DNA from: Bacteroidales bacterium
GTDB lineage: Bacteria; Bacteroidota; Bacteroidia; Bacteroidales; UBA7960
NCBI GenBank assembly: GCA_007135645.1
Contig: SLIL01000169.1
Coordinates: 1-37,609, forward strand
DNA length: 37,609 nt
Direction of reading: 5' to 3'
Below are positions 18,832 through 28,373 of the stretch, in pieces. Under the pieces are notes generated by a model. That model had not been told where the DNA came from. It searched no databases and saw only the letters and a list, made by a program, of their open reading frames with translations. The position numbers and the translations under genes were made by a program. Positions within the stretch are counted from its first letter, which is position 1, and every line of letters begins with the position of its first letter.

Positions 18832-19338
18832 ATGAAGAAAATTATTGTATTGCTTGAAAAGATGGTTGAGGACTCGGAGTTCTTGTATCCCTATCTCCGG
18901 TTGAAAGAAGAAGGTTTTGATGTGGTTTCTGTAGCCCCTGAAAACAAGGAATATCAGGGAAAAATAGGGCTAAGTTTTAAACCTGACAAAACCTTTGACC
19001 AGGTGAAAAATGAGCAGTTTGACGCAGTAGTGATCCCTGGTGGATATGCCCCCGATATCTGGCGGCGCGATGAAGAGATTGTCGGTTTTGTAAAAAGGCA
19101 TCATGAAGCAGGTGCTATCATTGTATCCATCTGCCATGGGCCATGGCTAATGATATCGGCTGGTATTGTAAAAGGCAGAAAAGTAACTGCTTCTTCTGCC
19201 ATAAAAGATGATCTTATCAATGCCGGGGCTGATTATGAAGGGGTGGACTGGATTGAGGATGGAAATCTGCTTACCAGTACCAATCCAAAAACCATGCTTC
19301 CTATGATGAAACGTTTTGTTGAGCGTTTGAAAAGCTGA
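18832..19338 (+). CDS. DJ-1/PfpI family (type 1 glutamine amidotransferase-like) protein
   Basis: MKKIIVLLEKMVEDSEFLYPYLRLKEEGFDVVSVAPE..., nucleophile elbow 'AIIVSICHGPWLMISAGIVKGRKVTA'. Preferred start is the internal Met at 18832. Confidence 0.92.
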   Translation: MKKIIVLLEKMVEDSEFLYPYLRLKEEGFDVVSVAPENKEYQGKIGLSFKPDKTFDQVKNEQFDAVVIPGGYAPDIWRRDEEIVGFVKRHHEAGAIIVSICHGPWLMISAGIVKGRKVTASSAIKDDLINAGADYEGVDWIEDGNLLTSTNPKTMLPMMKRFVERLKS

Positions 19339-19370
19339 TACTGCCGGATTATTATACCTCAAAATTAATG

Positions 19371-19408
19371 AAAAGGCTGACTTCCTGTCTGGGAAATCAG
19401 CCTTTTTT
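19371..19408 (+). terminator. Rho-independent terminator, probably bidirectional, between the DJ-1/PfpI and gpmI genes
   Basis: AAAAGGCTGA...TCAGCCTTTT perfect 10-bp arms plus inner pairing and T-run. Confidence 0.8.
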
Positions 19409-19450
19409 AATTCTTTTGAAAAAAGAGTCCTTGCCAACTTGCTTATAATA

Positions 19451-19506
19451 CAATAAGTCCCGGGCTCCCCCTCTTAGGGGGACGGGGGGTATTGTGCTTT
19501 TCAGAG
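19451..19506. repeat. 56-bp dispersed repeat, copy A
   Basis: 49/56 identical by eye to 32330-32385; core GCTCCCCCTCTTAGGGGGAYGGGGGGTATTGTRCTTTTCRGAG. Confidence 0.85.
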
Positions 19507-19534
19507 CAGGCTGTACGTCTTAAATAAGTGCCTT

Positions 19535-21058
19535 CTATACCAGGACTTCTCCGGTCATCGTTTCAGGAGCCTCAAGCCCCATGATGTGCAGTATCGTGGG
19601 GGCAAGGTCAGCAAGGCGACCTCCGTCCTTCAGTTTTTTGTAATCATTATCAATGAGCCACAGGGGCACCGGGTTGGTGGTGTGGGCCGTATTGGGTGAT
19701 CCGTCTTCGTTAAAGGCAAAGTCGGCATTGCCATGGTCAGAGGTTATCAGTACAGTATATCCGTTTTCAATGGCTGCTTCTGTAACTTCCTTCACGCAGT
19801 TGTCTACTGTTTCCACTGCTTTAACAATGGCATCATAAACGCCTGTGTGGCCTACCATGTCGGCATTGGCAAAGTTGAGGCAAATAAAGTCAAACTTCTG
19901 TTTCTTAATTTCGGCAACTACTGCATCCTTTACTTCGGGTGCGCTCATCTCGGGTTGCAGGTCATAGGTTGCAACCTTGGGTGAAGAAACCATGATCCTT
20001 TCTTCTCCCTTGAACTCGGTTTCACGTCCGCCGCTGAAAAAGAAGGTAACATGTGGGTACTTTTCTGTTTCGGCAATACGAAGCTGTGTTTTGCCTGCTC
20101 TTTCAAGAACCTCGCCCATGGTATTTGCCAGGTCGTCTTTTTCGTAAATGATCTTCACATTTTTGAAAGAATCGTCGTATTTGGTCATGGTAAGGTAATG
20201 CAGGGGCATGGTTTTCATCTCATGCTCGGGCATATCCTGCTGGGTGAGCACAACGGTAATCTCGCGCAGGCGGTCGGTGCGGAAGTTGAAGCAGATGACC
20301 ACATCACCCTCTCCAATGGTGGCCAGGGGCGCACCGTTATCTCCGGTTAAGACTTTTGGTTTGATAAACTCATCGGTTACATCTTCCTGATAAGAGGCTT
20401 TAATGGCTTCCTGTGCATCAGCGAATTTCTCACCTTCGCCTTTTACCAGCATGTCGTAGGCCAGTTTTACCCTTTCCCAGCGCTTGTCGCGGTCCATTGC
20501 ATAATATCTGCCGCAAACAGTTGCAATTGTTCCGGCTGAATTCTTCAGGTGGTCTTCCAGCTCCCCGATAAATCCAAGCCCGCTTTTGGGGTCGGTATCG
20601 CGGCCATCGGTGAATGCATGGATAAACAGGTTGTCGAAATTATGTTGTTTAGCTGCATCGCACAATCCAAACAGGTGATCCATTGCCGAGTGTACCCCGC
20701 CATTGGATACCAGTCCCAGCAGATGAACCTTTTTGTTATTTTCTTTCGCATAGGTAAATGCATCCGTGAGCGCCTGCATTTTATGAAAACTTCCATCCTT
20801 AATAGCTTTGGAGATTTTTACCAGATCCTGGTAAACCACACGGCCTGCACCTATATTCAGGTGGCCCACCTCTGAGTTGCCCATTTGTCCCTGAGGCAAT
20901 CCCACATCTTCGCCCGACGTTTTGATTGTATTTGCAGCAGCTTTCTGGTTAAGCTCCTTTGTAAAGGGTACGTTAGCGTTGGCAATAATATCCGACTGGT
21001 CGCCTTTGCCCTGGCCCCAGCCATCCATGATAACTAAAATTACTTTCTTTTTTTCCAT
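19535..21058 (-). CDS. gpmI: 2,3-bisphosphoglycerate-independent phosphoglycerate mutase
   Basis: '[13 protein letters not shown]', '[23 protein letters not shown]', '[12 protein letters not shown]', '[10 protein letters not shown]'; internal Met ([15 protein letters not shown]) preferred as start. Confidence 0.97.
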   Translation of the reverse strand: MEKKKVILVIMDGWGQGKGDQSDIIANANVPFTKELNQKAAANTIKTSGEDVGLPQGQMGNSEVGHLNIGAGRVVYQDLVKISKAIKDGSFHKMQALTDAFTYAKENNKKVHLLGLVSNGGVHSAMDHLFGLCDAAKQHNFDNLFIHAFTDGRDTDPKSGLGFIGELEDHLKNSAGTIATVCGRYYAMDRDKRWERVKLAYDMLVKGEGEKFADAQEAIKASYQEDVTDEFIKPKVLTGDNGAPLATIGEGDVVICFNFRTDRLREITVVLTQQDMPEHEMKTMPLHYLTMTKYDDSFKNVKIIYEKDDLANTMGEVLERAGKTQLRIAETEKYPHVTFFFSGGRETEFKGEERIMVSSPKVATYDLQPEMSAPEVKDAVVAEIKKQKFDFICLNFANADMVGHTGVYDAIVKAVETVDNCVKEVTEAAIENGYTVLITSDHGNADFAFNEDGSPNTAHTTNPVPLWLIDNDYKKLKDGGRLADLAPTILHIMGLEAPETMTGEVLV

Positions 21059-21150
21059 TTTTTCCTGGAGGATTAATATAAGGTTTAACAAAATAAAGCC
21101 GGGATATCCCGGCGGTATGAATTACGATTATTGTGACTTACTGTTTTTTC

Positions 21151-22401
21151 TTATGTGTTTGCCCTGATGGCATCAACAGGGTTGAGCATGGCGGCTGAAT
21201 ATGCCGGCACAAAGCCAGCCACAAGCCCAATGATCACTGAAACATTGATACCGAGCATCACATTTTTCATCTGGATGAGCAGGTCCATATTGAAAGCCTG
21301 GGATGCTATCCAGGTGCCTCCAAATACCAGTAAGAGGCCAATTGCACCACCCATTAGGCTTAGAAAAACGGCCTCAGCAAGAAACTGCAACAATATGAAA
21401 TAGTTTTTTGCCCCAAGCGCTTTTTGAATACCAATGATGGTGGTACGCTCCTTTACCGATACAAACATGATGTTTGCAATGCCAAACCCGCCAACCAGAA
21501 TGGAGAAACCACCAATGATCCATCCGGCTATTTTCAGGATAGCAAACAGGCTGTCGAACTGTGTTGTGAGCAGGCTGGTGCGGTTGAGGGCAAAATTATC
21601 TTCAGCTGCCGGGCTGATGCGCCTGATGGAGCGCATCACGCCCCTGAGCTCGTCCATTACCTCATCATTGCTGAAATTCGGCCTGCCCTGTGCCATGATC
21701 ATGGGGCCATATCTGTCTCCGGTAACATCGATAAAAGAACTCATGAAGCCTAGTGGTATCAAAACCATTTCATCGTGGTTACTGCCAAACATATCTTCTC
21801 CTTCGGGGGCAAAAACCCCTATTACTTCAACATTACGACCAAAAAATTTGATAGTTCTTCCCACCGGATCGGTGCCCTCAAAAAGATTACGGGCTACATC
21901 AGAGCCGATCACTGCAACATTTCGCCCTGCCGCCGATTCAGTGGGAGAGAAGTACCTTCCGTTGTCGATCTCAAATACCCTGATCTTGTCGTAATCATGC
22001 GAAACGGCAAAAATCGGCACCCTTTCAATGCTTCGGTTCAGGTATTCTACTGTGCGCGATGTGGAAGCCCCAAAAACTGCGGTTTCGATTACCTGTGTCC
22101 TGCGGAGGATCTCTTCCATTTCTGATGGCCGGGGGTTGGGGCGGTTCATATATCTCCACCAGGCAAAATCAGCACTGAACTCCCAGGGCCATTTTTGCAC
22201 GTAGATCACATTGTCACCCAGGGAAGCGATGGAGTTGCGGATCTGCCTTTCAAGGGCATCAACAACACTAAAAACACTGATGATTGCAAAGATGCCTATG
22301 GTAATTCCAAGAAGGGTTAGCACAGTGCGCAGTTTATTAGACACCACACTACCCCAGGCAAAAACCGCACTTTCCTTGAGTAATTTAACAAATAAGATCA
22401 T
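21151..22401 (-). CDS. MacB/FtsX-type ABC transporter permease
   Basis: N-terminal 'SNKLRTVLTLLGITIGIFAIISVFSVVDALERQI', MacB-like periplasmic core, C-terminal 'VSVKERTTIIGIQKALGAKNYFILLQFLAEAVFLSLMGGAIGLLLVFG...PAYSAAMLNPVDAIRA'. Confidence 0.93.
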   Translation of the reverse strand: MILFVKLLKESAVFAWGSVVSNKLRTVLTLLGITIGIFAIISVFSVVDALERQIRNSIASLGDNVIYVQKWPWEFSADFAWWRYMNRPNPRPSEMEEILRRTQVIETAVFGASTSRTVEYLNRSIERVPIFAVSHDYDKIRVFEIDNGRYFSPTESAAGRNVAVIGSDVARNLFEGTDPVGRTIKFFGRNVEVIGVFAPEGEDMFGSNHDEMVLIPLGFMSSFIDVTGDRYGPMIMAQGRPNFSNDEVMDELRGVMRSIRRISPAAEDNFALNRTSLLTTQFDSLFAILKIAGWIIGGFSILVGGFGIANIMFVSVKERTTIIGIQKALGAKNYFILLQFLAEAVFLSLMGGAIGLLLVFGGTWIASQAFNMDLLIQMKNVMLGINVSVIIGLVAGFVPAYSAAMLNPVDAIRANT

Positions 22402-22471
22402 GGTTCGGTAAATAGGTTTGCAAAGGTACAAAAAATGGGATTGCTAACTGTATTATTGATGTTTGGCTCAT

Positions 22472-23224
22472 TTATCCGGTTTTCAGTTTACGCATCAGCT
22501 CAGATGCATAAACAAACTCTTCCACCTCCTTGTTTCCGGTGGTAAGAATTTCTGATGATGTGCCTTCCCACCAAAGGTTGCCCTTGTAAAGAAACACTAC
22601 ATGATCCCCGATCTCCATTACACTGTTCATGTCATGGGTGTTTATGACCGTGGTCATATTGAATTCTTTGGTGATCTCACTGATGAGGTTGTCGATAACA
22701 ATGGCCGTTTGAGGGTCGAGACCTGAGTTGGGCTCATCGCAAAACAGGTACTCGGGGTTGTTGGCAATGGCACGCGCAATGGCCACCCTTTTTTTCATCC
22801 CGCCGCTTATCTCGGCAGGGTAGAGATGGTTGGCATTGAGTATGTTTACCCTGTCCAGACAAAACTGAGCCCTGTCCAGTTTTTCTTTTTTTGTCATGGT
22901 TTTGTTAAACATCTCCAGTGGGAAGATCACATTCTCTTCCACCGTCAATGAGTCAAACAATGCACTCCCCTGAAACAGCATGCCCATTTTTTCCCTTACC
23001 CTGCCACGTGCCCTTAATGATAATCTTGTAAAGTTAATGTCATCATAAAATACATCTCCATTGTCAGGTTCAACCAATCCAACCAGGCATTTCATAAAAA
23101 CAGTTTTGCCGGATCCACTCTGGCCAATGATAAGATTGGTTTTTCCTTTCTCAAAAGTAGTATTCACTTCTTTCAGAACCGGTTTGCCATCAAAAGCTTT
23201 GTATAGCGCCGTAGCTCTTATCAT
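22472..23224 (-). CDS. mlaF: MlaF-type ABC transporter ATP-binding protein (MCE/lipid transport)
   Basis: 250 aa; Walker A 'IIGQSGSGKTVFMKCLVGL', 'ALFDSLTVEENVIFPLEMF', 'EISGGMKKRVAIARAIANNPEYLFCDEPNSGLDP'. Confidence 0.9.
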   Translation of the reverse strand: MIRATALYKAFDGKPVLKEVNTTFEKGKTNLIIGQSGSGKTVFMKCLVGLVEPDNGDVFYDDINFTRLSLRARGRVREKMGMLFQGSALFDSLTVEENVIFPLEMFNKTMTKKEKLDRAQFCLDRVNILNANHLYPAEISGGMKKRVAIARAIANNPEYLFCDEPNSGLDPQTAIVIDNLISEITKEFNMTTVINTHDMNSVMEIGDHVVFLYKGNLWWEGTSSEILTTGNKEVEEFVYASELMRKLKTG

Positions 23225-23961
23225 ACCAACAGGATTTGCGTGAGAATGAGGTTAAAAATGATGATGTATATACTGCTGAAAACCACTGCCTTGGTGCTTG
23301 AATGGCCCACCTCCAAGGCGCCACCCCGGGTGTAATAGCCAAAGTAGCCGGATATGGAAGTTATGAGAAAAGCAAAGACAACGGTTTTTATTAAAGCATA
23401 GTAAATGTCGTATTGCGCAAACTCAAAGAGGATGCCATAAGTGTAGTGACTAAGTGGCACTACACTGGTTACATAAGATGCCATCCATCCGCCAAAAACA
23501 CCCAGGAAAATACTAATGATCACCAGCATGGGGTTGATGATCATGCTGGCAATGATCTTGGGCAGAATGAGGTATCCTGCTGAATTTATTCCCATGATCT
23601 CCAGTGCATCAATTTGTTCGGTTACCCTCATGGTACCAATTTCGGATGCGATGCGTGACCCCACTTTACCAGCCAGGATAAGGCTGATAATGGTAGGTGA
23701 AAATTCAAGGATAATGGATTGCCTGGTGGCAAAGCCTACTGCATATATGGGCAACAACGGGTGATCGGTATTAAAGGCCGTTTGAATGGTGACTACGGCA
23801 CCCATAAACACGGAGATGATTGCTACAATGCCCAGGCTTTCAAGACCCAGATTATCCATTTCCACGATGATCTTTTTTCTGTATATGGAGGCGTTTTGTG
23901 GTCGCCGCAATACGGTGATCATAAGTAACAGATAGCGCCCTATGTGGTAAAAAATCTTCAT
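23221..23961 (-). CDS. mlaE: MlaE-type ABC transporter permease
   Basis: 246 aa; 'GLESLGIVAIISVFMGAVVTIQTAFN', 'AGKVGSRIASEIGTMRVTEQIDALEIMGINSAGYLILPKIIASMI'; 4-bp overlap with mlaF. Confidence 0.93.
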   Translation of the reverse strand: MKIFYHIGRYLLLMITVLRRPQNASIYRKKIIVEMDNLGLESLGIVAIISVFMGAVVTIQTAFNTDHPLLPIYAVGFATRQSIILEFSPTIISLILAGKVGSRIASEIGTMRVTEQIDALEIMGINSAGYLILPKIIASMIINPMLVIISIFLGVFGGWMASYVTSVVPLSHYTYGILFEFAQYDIYYALIKTVVFAFLITSISGYFGYYTRGGALEVGHSSTKAVVFSSIYIIIFNLILTQILLV

Positions 23962-24091
23962 ACAGTAAGATCGTGATCTTTATTGGATGTCCGGATTCGG
24001 TTTCGTTGTTAAATAATGTGCTAAGTTACATATATTTTACCGGATTCATTTGTTGTAATTTGTTATATAAACCCATGAAGTAGGCTTTTTC

Positions 24092-24122
24092 TTGAAAATA
24101 GAAAAAAAATTATGTAGGTTTG
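24092..24122 (+). promoter_or_regulatory. Putative promoter for the sORF/sprT-like/manC run
   Basis: TTG (24092-24094), 20 nt, TAGGTTTG (24115-24122). Confidence 0.5.
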
Positions 24123-24178
24123 TACTCCCGATTCCATAAACTTATTTTCATTCAGGAGGCACATTATCAGGTATATAG

Positions 24179-24346
24179 ATGTATAAAAGAACAAAAAAAC
24201 AAGTTATTGTTATTTTTTTACTGCTGGCAGTAGGAATCTCTTCCTGCTCCATTTTGCGTGGTGGCAGATGCAACTGTCCCCAATGGAGCATGGAGGTCAT
24301 CCATACCACTCCTGAAGACAATCACAAAGATGAACCAAGGGTATAA
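24179..24346 (+). CDS. Small Cys-containing lipoprotein (55 aa), below the ORF-track cutoff
   Basis: Manual translation: MYKRTKKQVIVIFLLLAVGISSCSILRGGRCNCPQWSMEVIHTTPEDNHKDEPRV*; basic N-region, hydrophobic core, lipobox 'GISSC'; AGGAGG upstream; 17-nt overlap with the downstream SprT-like start. Confidence 0.65.
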   Translation: MYKRTKKQVIVIFLLLAVGISSCSILRGGRCNCPQWSMEVIHTTPEDNHKDEPRV

Positions 24347-24977
24347 AGAAATTCTGTCGCAGTATTTCCCTTCCCAAACCCTGGGGCAGGTGGTTGATTT
24401 TCTTGAAAAATATTCCATTCATTTAAAAATTTCACGCGACCGTGTTACCAAACTTGGAGACTACCGGCCGCCTGCAAGACATGCAAACCATGCTATCACC
24501 TTAAATGGAGGCATGGGCAAGGATATGCTTTACCTGGTTTTTCTGCATGAGCTGGCCCACCTTCTGGTATGGAAAAAATATGGTGGCAGGGTATCTCCGC
24601 ATGGAAAACAATGGAAAGAGGAGTTTTCGGCATTGCTTAAGCAAGCGGTATTTCTGGGATATGTGCAAGAGCATCTCAGAAGACCTCTTCTGCAATTTTC
24701 TGACAATATTAAGGCTACCTTTGCCTCCGATTCTGAGTTGTGGAGGTTGCTGAAAGCTGCAGACAGCAAGCATCAAAATGAAATTACCATTGAAGAAATT
24801 CCGTTTCAGTCCTATTTCAAGGCTTCCAATGGAAAGGTTTTTCAAAAAGGGGAAAAATTGCGAAAAAGATACCGTTGCATTTGTTTGAATAACCAACGAA
24901 AGTATCTTTTTCATCCCATGGCAGTTATTCATCCCATTCAGGAAAAAGAAATCATTAAAACTTCAAAATCTCAATAA
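24330..24977 (+). CDS. SprT-like domain (zinc metallopeptidase-like) protein
   Basis: 'LYLVFLHELAHLLVWKKYGGRVSPHGKQWKEEFSALLKQAV' has HExxH and the downstream H of SprT-like proteins. Start at internal Met 24330 (MNQGYKEILSQYF). Confidence 0.85.
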   Translation: MNQGYKEILSQYFPSQTLGQVVDFLEKYSIHLKISRDRVTKLGDYRPPARHANHAITLNGGMGKDMLYLVFLHELAHLLVWKKYGGRVSPHGKQWKEEFSALLKQAVFLGYVQEHLRRPLLQFSDNIKATFASDSELWRLLKAADSKHQNEITIEEIPFQSYFKASNGKVFQKGEKLRKRYRCICLNNQRKYLFHPMAVIHPIQEKEIIKTSKSQ

Positions 24978-24979
24978 TT

Positions 24980-26071
24980 ATGAATGAAAACAATTATGCT
25001 GTAATCATGGCAGGCGGGGTTGGCGAGCGTTTCTGGCCAATGAGCAAAGTGAGCAGGCCAAAGCAATTCATCGATATCCTGGGAACAGGCAAAACCCTCA
25101 TTCAGCAAACCTACGAACGGTTTTTACGGGTATGTAAAAAAGAGAACATTTATATTGTTACCAATAAGATCTATCGCGACCTGGTGCTGGAGCAGCTTGA
25201 CGGGATCTCGACAGAGCAGGTGGTATGCGAGCCAGCCCGCAAAAATACAGCTCCCTGTATTGCATATGCTGCCCACAAGATCCATGATCTTAATCCCAAT
25301 GCAGTAATGGTGGTGGCCCCTTCAGATCATATCATCCTGAAGGAAGATGTTTTTTGTGACATCATCCGTTCGGCGCTTGATGCTGCTGCTGACCAAACCA
25401 ACTTCTACACCCTGGGGATTAAACCTTCAAGGCCTGATACCGGCTATGGATATATTCAATATGTGGCAGGAAGCAAAAGTGAGAAAAGTGAATTGCTCCG
25501 GAAAGTAAAAACCTTTACCGAAAAGCCCGACGAAGAGCTGGCAAAATCGTTTCTGCAAAGTGGAGATTTTCTCTGGAACTCCGGGATCTTTATCTGGTCT
25601 TCACAGGCCATTATTGATGCCTTCGAAAAATTCCAGCCCGAAATAAACTATGTGTTCCAGAAGGCCGCCGGTATTTATAACACCAAAGAAGAGCAGGCAT
25701 ATATGGATAAGGCTTATCCGGCATGTAAAAGCATCTCCATCGACTATGCCATCATGGAAAAGGCCGATAACGTGCATGTATTTATCTCCGATTTTGGCTG
25801 GTCAGACCTGGGTACCTGGGGTTCATTGTTTGATTCCATGGACAAAGACCAAAAGAACAATGCAGTAATGGGTGAGAATGTAATGCTGTATGATTCGCAA
25901 AACTGCATTGTAAATGTACCCGGCGAAAAACTTGTTGTGTTGCAGGGTCTCGATAATTATATCGTATCGGAATATGAAAACTCTTTGCTGGTATGCCATA
26001 AGAGCCAGGAGCAGCAGATACGCAAGTTTGTAAACGATATTAAACTGACAAGGGGCGACGAATTTGTTTAA
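24980..26071 (+). CDS. manC: Mannose-1-phosphate guanylyltransferase
   Basis: 'YAVIMAGGVGERFWPMSKVSRPKQFIDILGTGKTLIQQT', 'VVAPSDHII', 'FTEKPDEELAKSFLQSGDFLWNSGIFIWS', 'SIDYAIMEKADNVHVFISDFGWSDLGTW'. Confidence 0.96.
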   Translation: MNENNYAVIMAGGVGERFWPMSKVSRPKQFIDILGTGKTLIQQTYERFLRVCKKENIYIVTNKIYRDLVLEQLDGISTEQVVCEPARKNTAPCIAYAAHKIHDLNPNAVMVVAPSDHIILKEDVFCDIIRSALDAAADQTNFYTLGIKPSRPDTGYGYIQYVAGSKSEKSELLRKVKTFTEKPDEELAKSFLQSGDFLWNSGIFIWSSQAIIDAFEKFQPEINYVFQKAAGIYNTKEEQAYMDKAYPACKSISIDYAIMEKADNVHVFISDFGWSDLGTWGSLFDSMDKDQKNNAVMGENVMLYDSQNCIVNVPGEKLVVLQGLDNYIVSEYENSLLVCHKSQEQQIRKFVNDIKLTRGDEFV

Positions 26072-26133
26072 TGCCATTTGTTCTTGTTCCTTATTTATTC
26101 ACACTTAAATTTTTCATTTATTCTGACATTAAC

Positions 26134-28287
26134 ATGATAAAAAGATCTTTGATTTTCATCTTTGCCCTTATTCTGGGCGTTTGCAGGCCTGCAAAGGCCG
26201 ATGAAGGGATGTGGCTCCCTTTTCTGATCAACGATATGCTTTATGAGCAAATGCAGGAAATGGGCCTGCAGCTGACCCGCGAACAGATATTCAGCCTGGA
26301 AGAGGCCAGCCTTAAAGATGCCATCGTAAGTTTTGGTGGCGGATGTACTGCCGAAATCATCTCTTCACAGGGATTGCTCCTAACTAACCACCACTGTGGA
26401 TACGGAAGGATACAAGCTCACAGTACTCCTGAACAGGACTACCTTACCGATGGCTTCTGGGCCATGTCAAGGGAGGAAGAATTGCCCAACCCGGGGTTGT
26501 TTGTTCGCTTTCTGGTAAATGTTGCCGATGTAACAGAACGGGTAAATGCAAGACTGAATGCTTCCATGAGCGAAAGCGAAAGAGCAGAAGCCATCAGCCA
26601 GGTAAGCGCTGAAATTGAGGAAGAAGCTACAGAAGGCAACCACTACACCGCCAATATAAGGCCTATGTTTGCAGGAAACGAATTCTTCCTGTTTGTGTAT
26701 GAGCGTTTCAATGACGTTAGGCTGGTGGGCACTCCTCCATCGTCCATTGGCAAGTTTGGTGGCGATACCGACAACTGGATGTGGCCAAGGCATACGGGAG
26801 ATTTTATGCTTTTCAGGGTTTATACCGCACCCGATGGCACTCCGGCCGATTATCATGAAGATAACATTCCCCTTGTTCCCCGGCATTACCTGCCCGTTTC
26901 CATAAGGGGAATAGAGGAAAACGATTTTGCCATGATCCTGGGCTATCCGGGATCAACCGACAGGTACCTCACCTCATGGGGTATTGAGTACAAGCTTGAG
27001 TACGAATTCCCCGTGCGCATCGATATCAGGAGGGCCAAACTGGATATCATTGAAGCAGAAATGGCTGCAAGCGATGAGATCCGCATTAAATATGCCTCCA
27101 AACAATCGGGTATTGCCAATTACTGGAAAAATTTCATCGGGGTGAGCCAGGCCCTGCGAAAGCATAATATTGCTGACGCCAAGAGGGAAACAGAGAAGGC
27201 ATTTGTAGAATGGGTAAGCCAGGATCCTGCACCTCAACAGGAATACGGAAAGGTAATGGATATGTTTGTTGAGGCTTACAGAGGCTTTGAAACATTCAAT
27301 TCGTTCAATTACATTTTCAGGGAGGCAATTTTTACCGGCCCTGATGTGATCCGGGTGGCTGCTGCCTTTGAGGCACTGGGAGATCTGCTGGAGAGCAATG
27401 CCCCCGATGCTGAAATACAAAGGGAAACTGAAAGGCTCAGAAGAATTGTGGAACGATCCTATGCGAATTATGATCAGGGGGTTGATCAACAATTGTGGGC
27501 TGCCATGATGGAGACGTTCTACACCCTGGTGCCCACCCACCTGCACCCACCTGTATTTGCTGAGGTCAACCGCAGGTTCAGAGGCGATTTCAACCGTTTT
27601 GCACAGGAGGTTTACGGCAGCTCTGTATTCGCAAACAGCGAAAGCCTTATCCGTTTCCTTGATAACCCGCGCAGAAGGACACTGCAGCGCGACTGGGTAT
27701 TCCGCATGGCTGGCGAGTTGTTTGAATCGGCTGCTGATGTGCGCGAACAGATCTCTGTTTACAACGAAACCCTGGCTACTGCACGCAGGCTCTTTATAAA
27801 AGGGCTCAGGGAAATGAATCCCGATGCATTGTTTTATCCCGATGCCAACGGAACCATGCGTTTTACCTATGGGTCTGTAAGAAGCTACTGGCCGGCAGAT
27901 GCCGTTTATTTTCATTATCTCACTACCCTGGAAGGGGTTATGGAAAAAGAAGATCCTGATCATCATGAGTTTGTTGTTCCGGAAAAACTCTCTCAGCTTC
28001 ATGCCGATAGAAATTTTGGTGAATATGGAAATGACGGAACCATGGTGGTGAACTTTATCGCCGATCTGGATATTACAGGAGGTAACTCCGGCAGTCCGGT
28101 GATTGACGGAGAAGGGAACCTGATTGGACTGGCCTTTGATGGCAACTGGGAGGCTATGAGTATGGATATCATGTTTGAGAAAAACATGCAAAGGGCCATC
28201 AATGTGGATGCCCGTTATATCCTTTTCGTCATTGAGAAATTTGCCGGGGCCAGCCATCTGATTGAGGAGATGACCATCGTTAGATAA
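26134..28287 (+). CDS. S46 family serine peptidase (dipeptidyl-peptidase 7/11 family)
   Basis: Signal peptide; 'DEGMWLPFLI'; catalytic His 'LLTNHHCGYGRIQ', 'FGGDTDNWMWPRHTGDFMLFRVY', catalytic Ser 'DITGGNSGSPVIDGEGNLIGLAFDGNWEAMSMD'. Start at internal Met 26134. Confidence 0.96.
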   Translation: MIKRSLIFIFALILGVCRPAKADEGMWLPFLINDMLYEQMQEMGLQLTREQIFSLEEASLKDAIVSFGGGCTAEIISSQGLLLTNHHCGYGRIQAHSTPEQDYLTDGFWAMSREEELPNPGLFVRFLVNVADVTERVNARLNASMSESERAEAISQVSAEIEEEATEGNHYTANIRPMFAGNEFFLFVYERFNDVRLVGTPPSSIGKFGGDTDNWMWPRHTGDFMLFRVYTAPDGTPADYHEDNIPLVPRHYLPVSIRGIEENDFAMILGYPGSTDRYLTSWGIEYKLEYEFPVRIDIRRAKLDIIEAEMAASDEIRIKYASKQSGIANYWKNFIGVSQALRKHNIADAKRETEKAFVEWVSQDPAPQQEYGKVMDMFVEAYRGFETFNSFNYIFREAIFTGPDVIRVAAAFEALGDLLESNAPDAEIQRETERLRRIVERSYANYDQGVDQQLWAAMMETFYTLVPTHLHPPVFAEVNRRFRGDFNRFAQEVYGSSVFANSESLIRFLDNPRRRTLQRDWVFRMAGELFESAADVREQISVYNETLATARRLFIKGLREMNPDALFYPDANGTMRFTYGSVRSYWPADAVYFHYLTTLEGVMEKEDPDHHEFVVPEKLSQLHADRNFGEYGNDGTMVVNFIADLDITGGNSGSPVIDGEGNLIGLAFDGNWEAMSMDIMFEKNMQRAINVDARYILFVIEKFAGASHLIEEMTIVR

Positions 28288-28306
28288 TCGTTGACAGGTT
28301 AGCTTA

Positions 28307-28358
28307 AGAAATAAAAAAGAGGGTGTCCGAAATTCAGGACACCCTCTTTTTTATTTCT
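28307..28358. terminator. Strong bidirectional terminator: perfect 22-bp inverted repeat with 8-nt loop
   Basis: AGAAATAAAAAAGAGGGTGTCC-gaaattca-GGACACCCTCTTTTTTATTTCT between convergent genes; A/T tracts on both sides. Confidence 0.92.
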
Positions 28359-28373
28359 GGTTTATTGATTTTC

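Noticed and set aside
26974-28257. 427-aa ORF on the minus strand
   Set aside because: Fully antisense to the S46 peptidase gene, whose family motifs are clear; composition is typical of a codon-bias shadow ORF.
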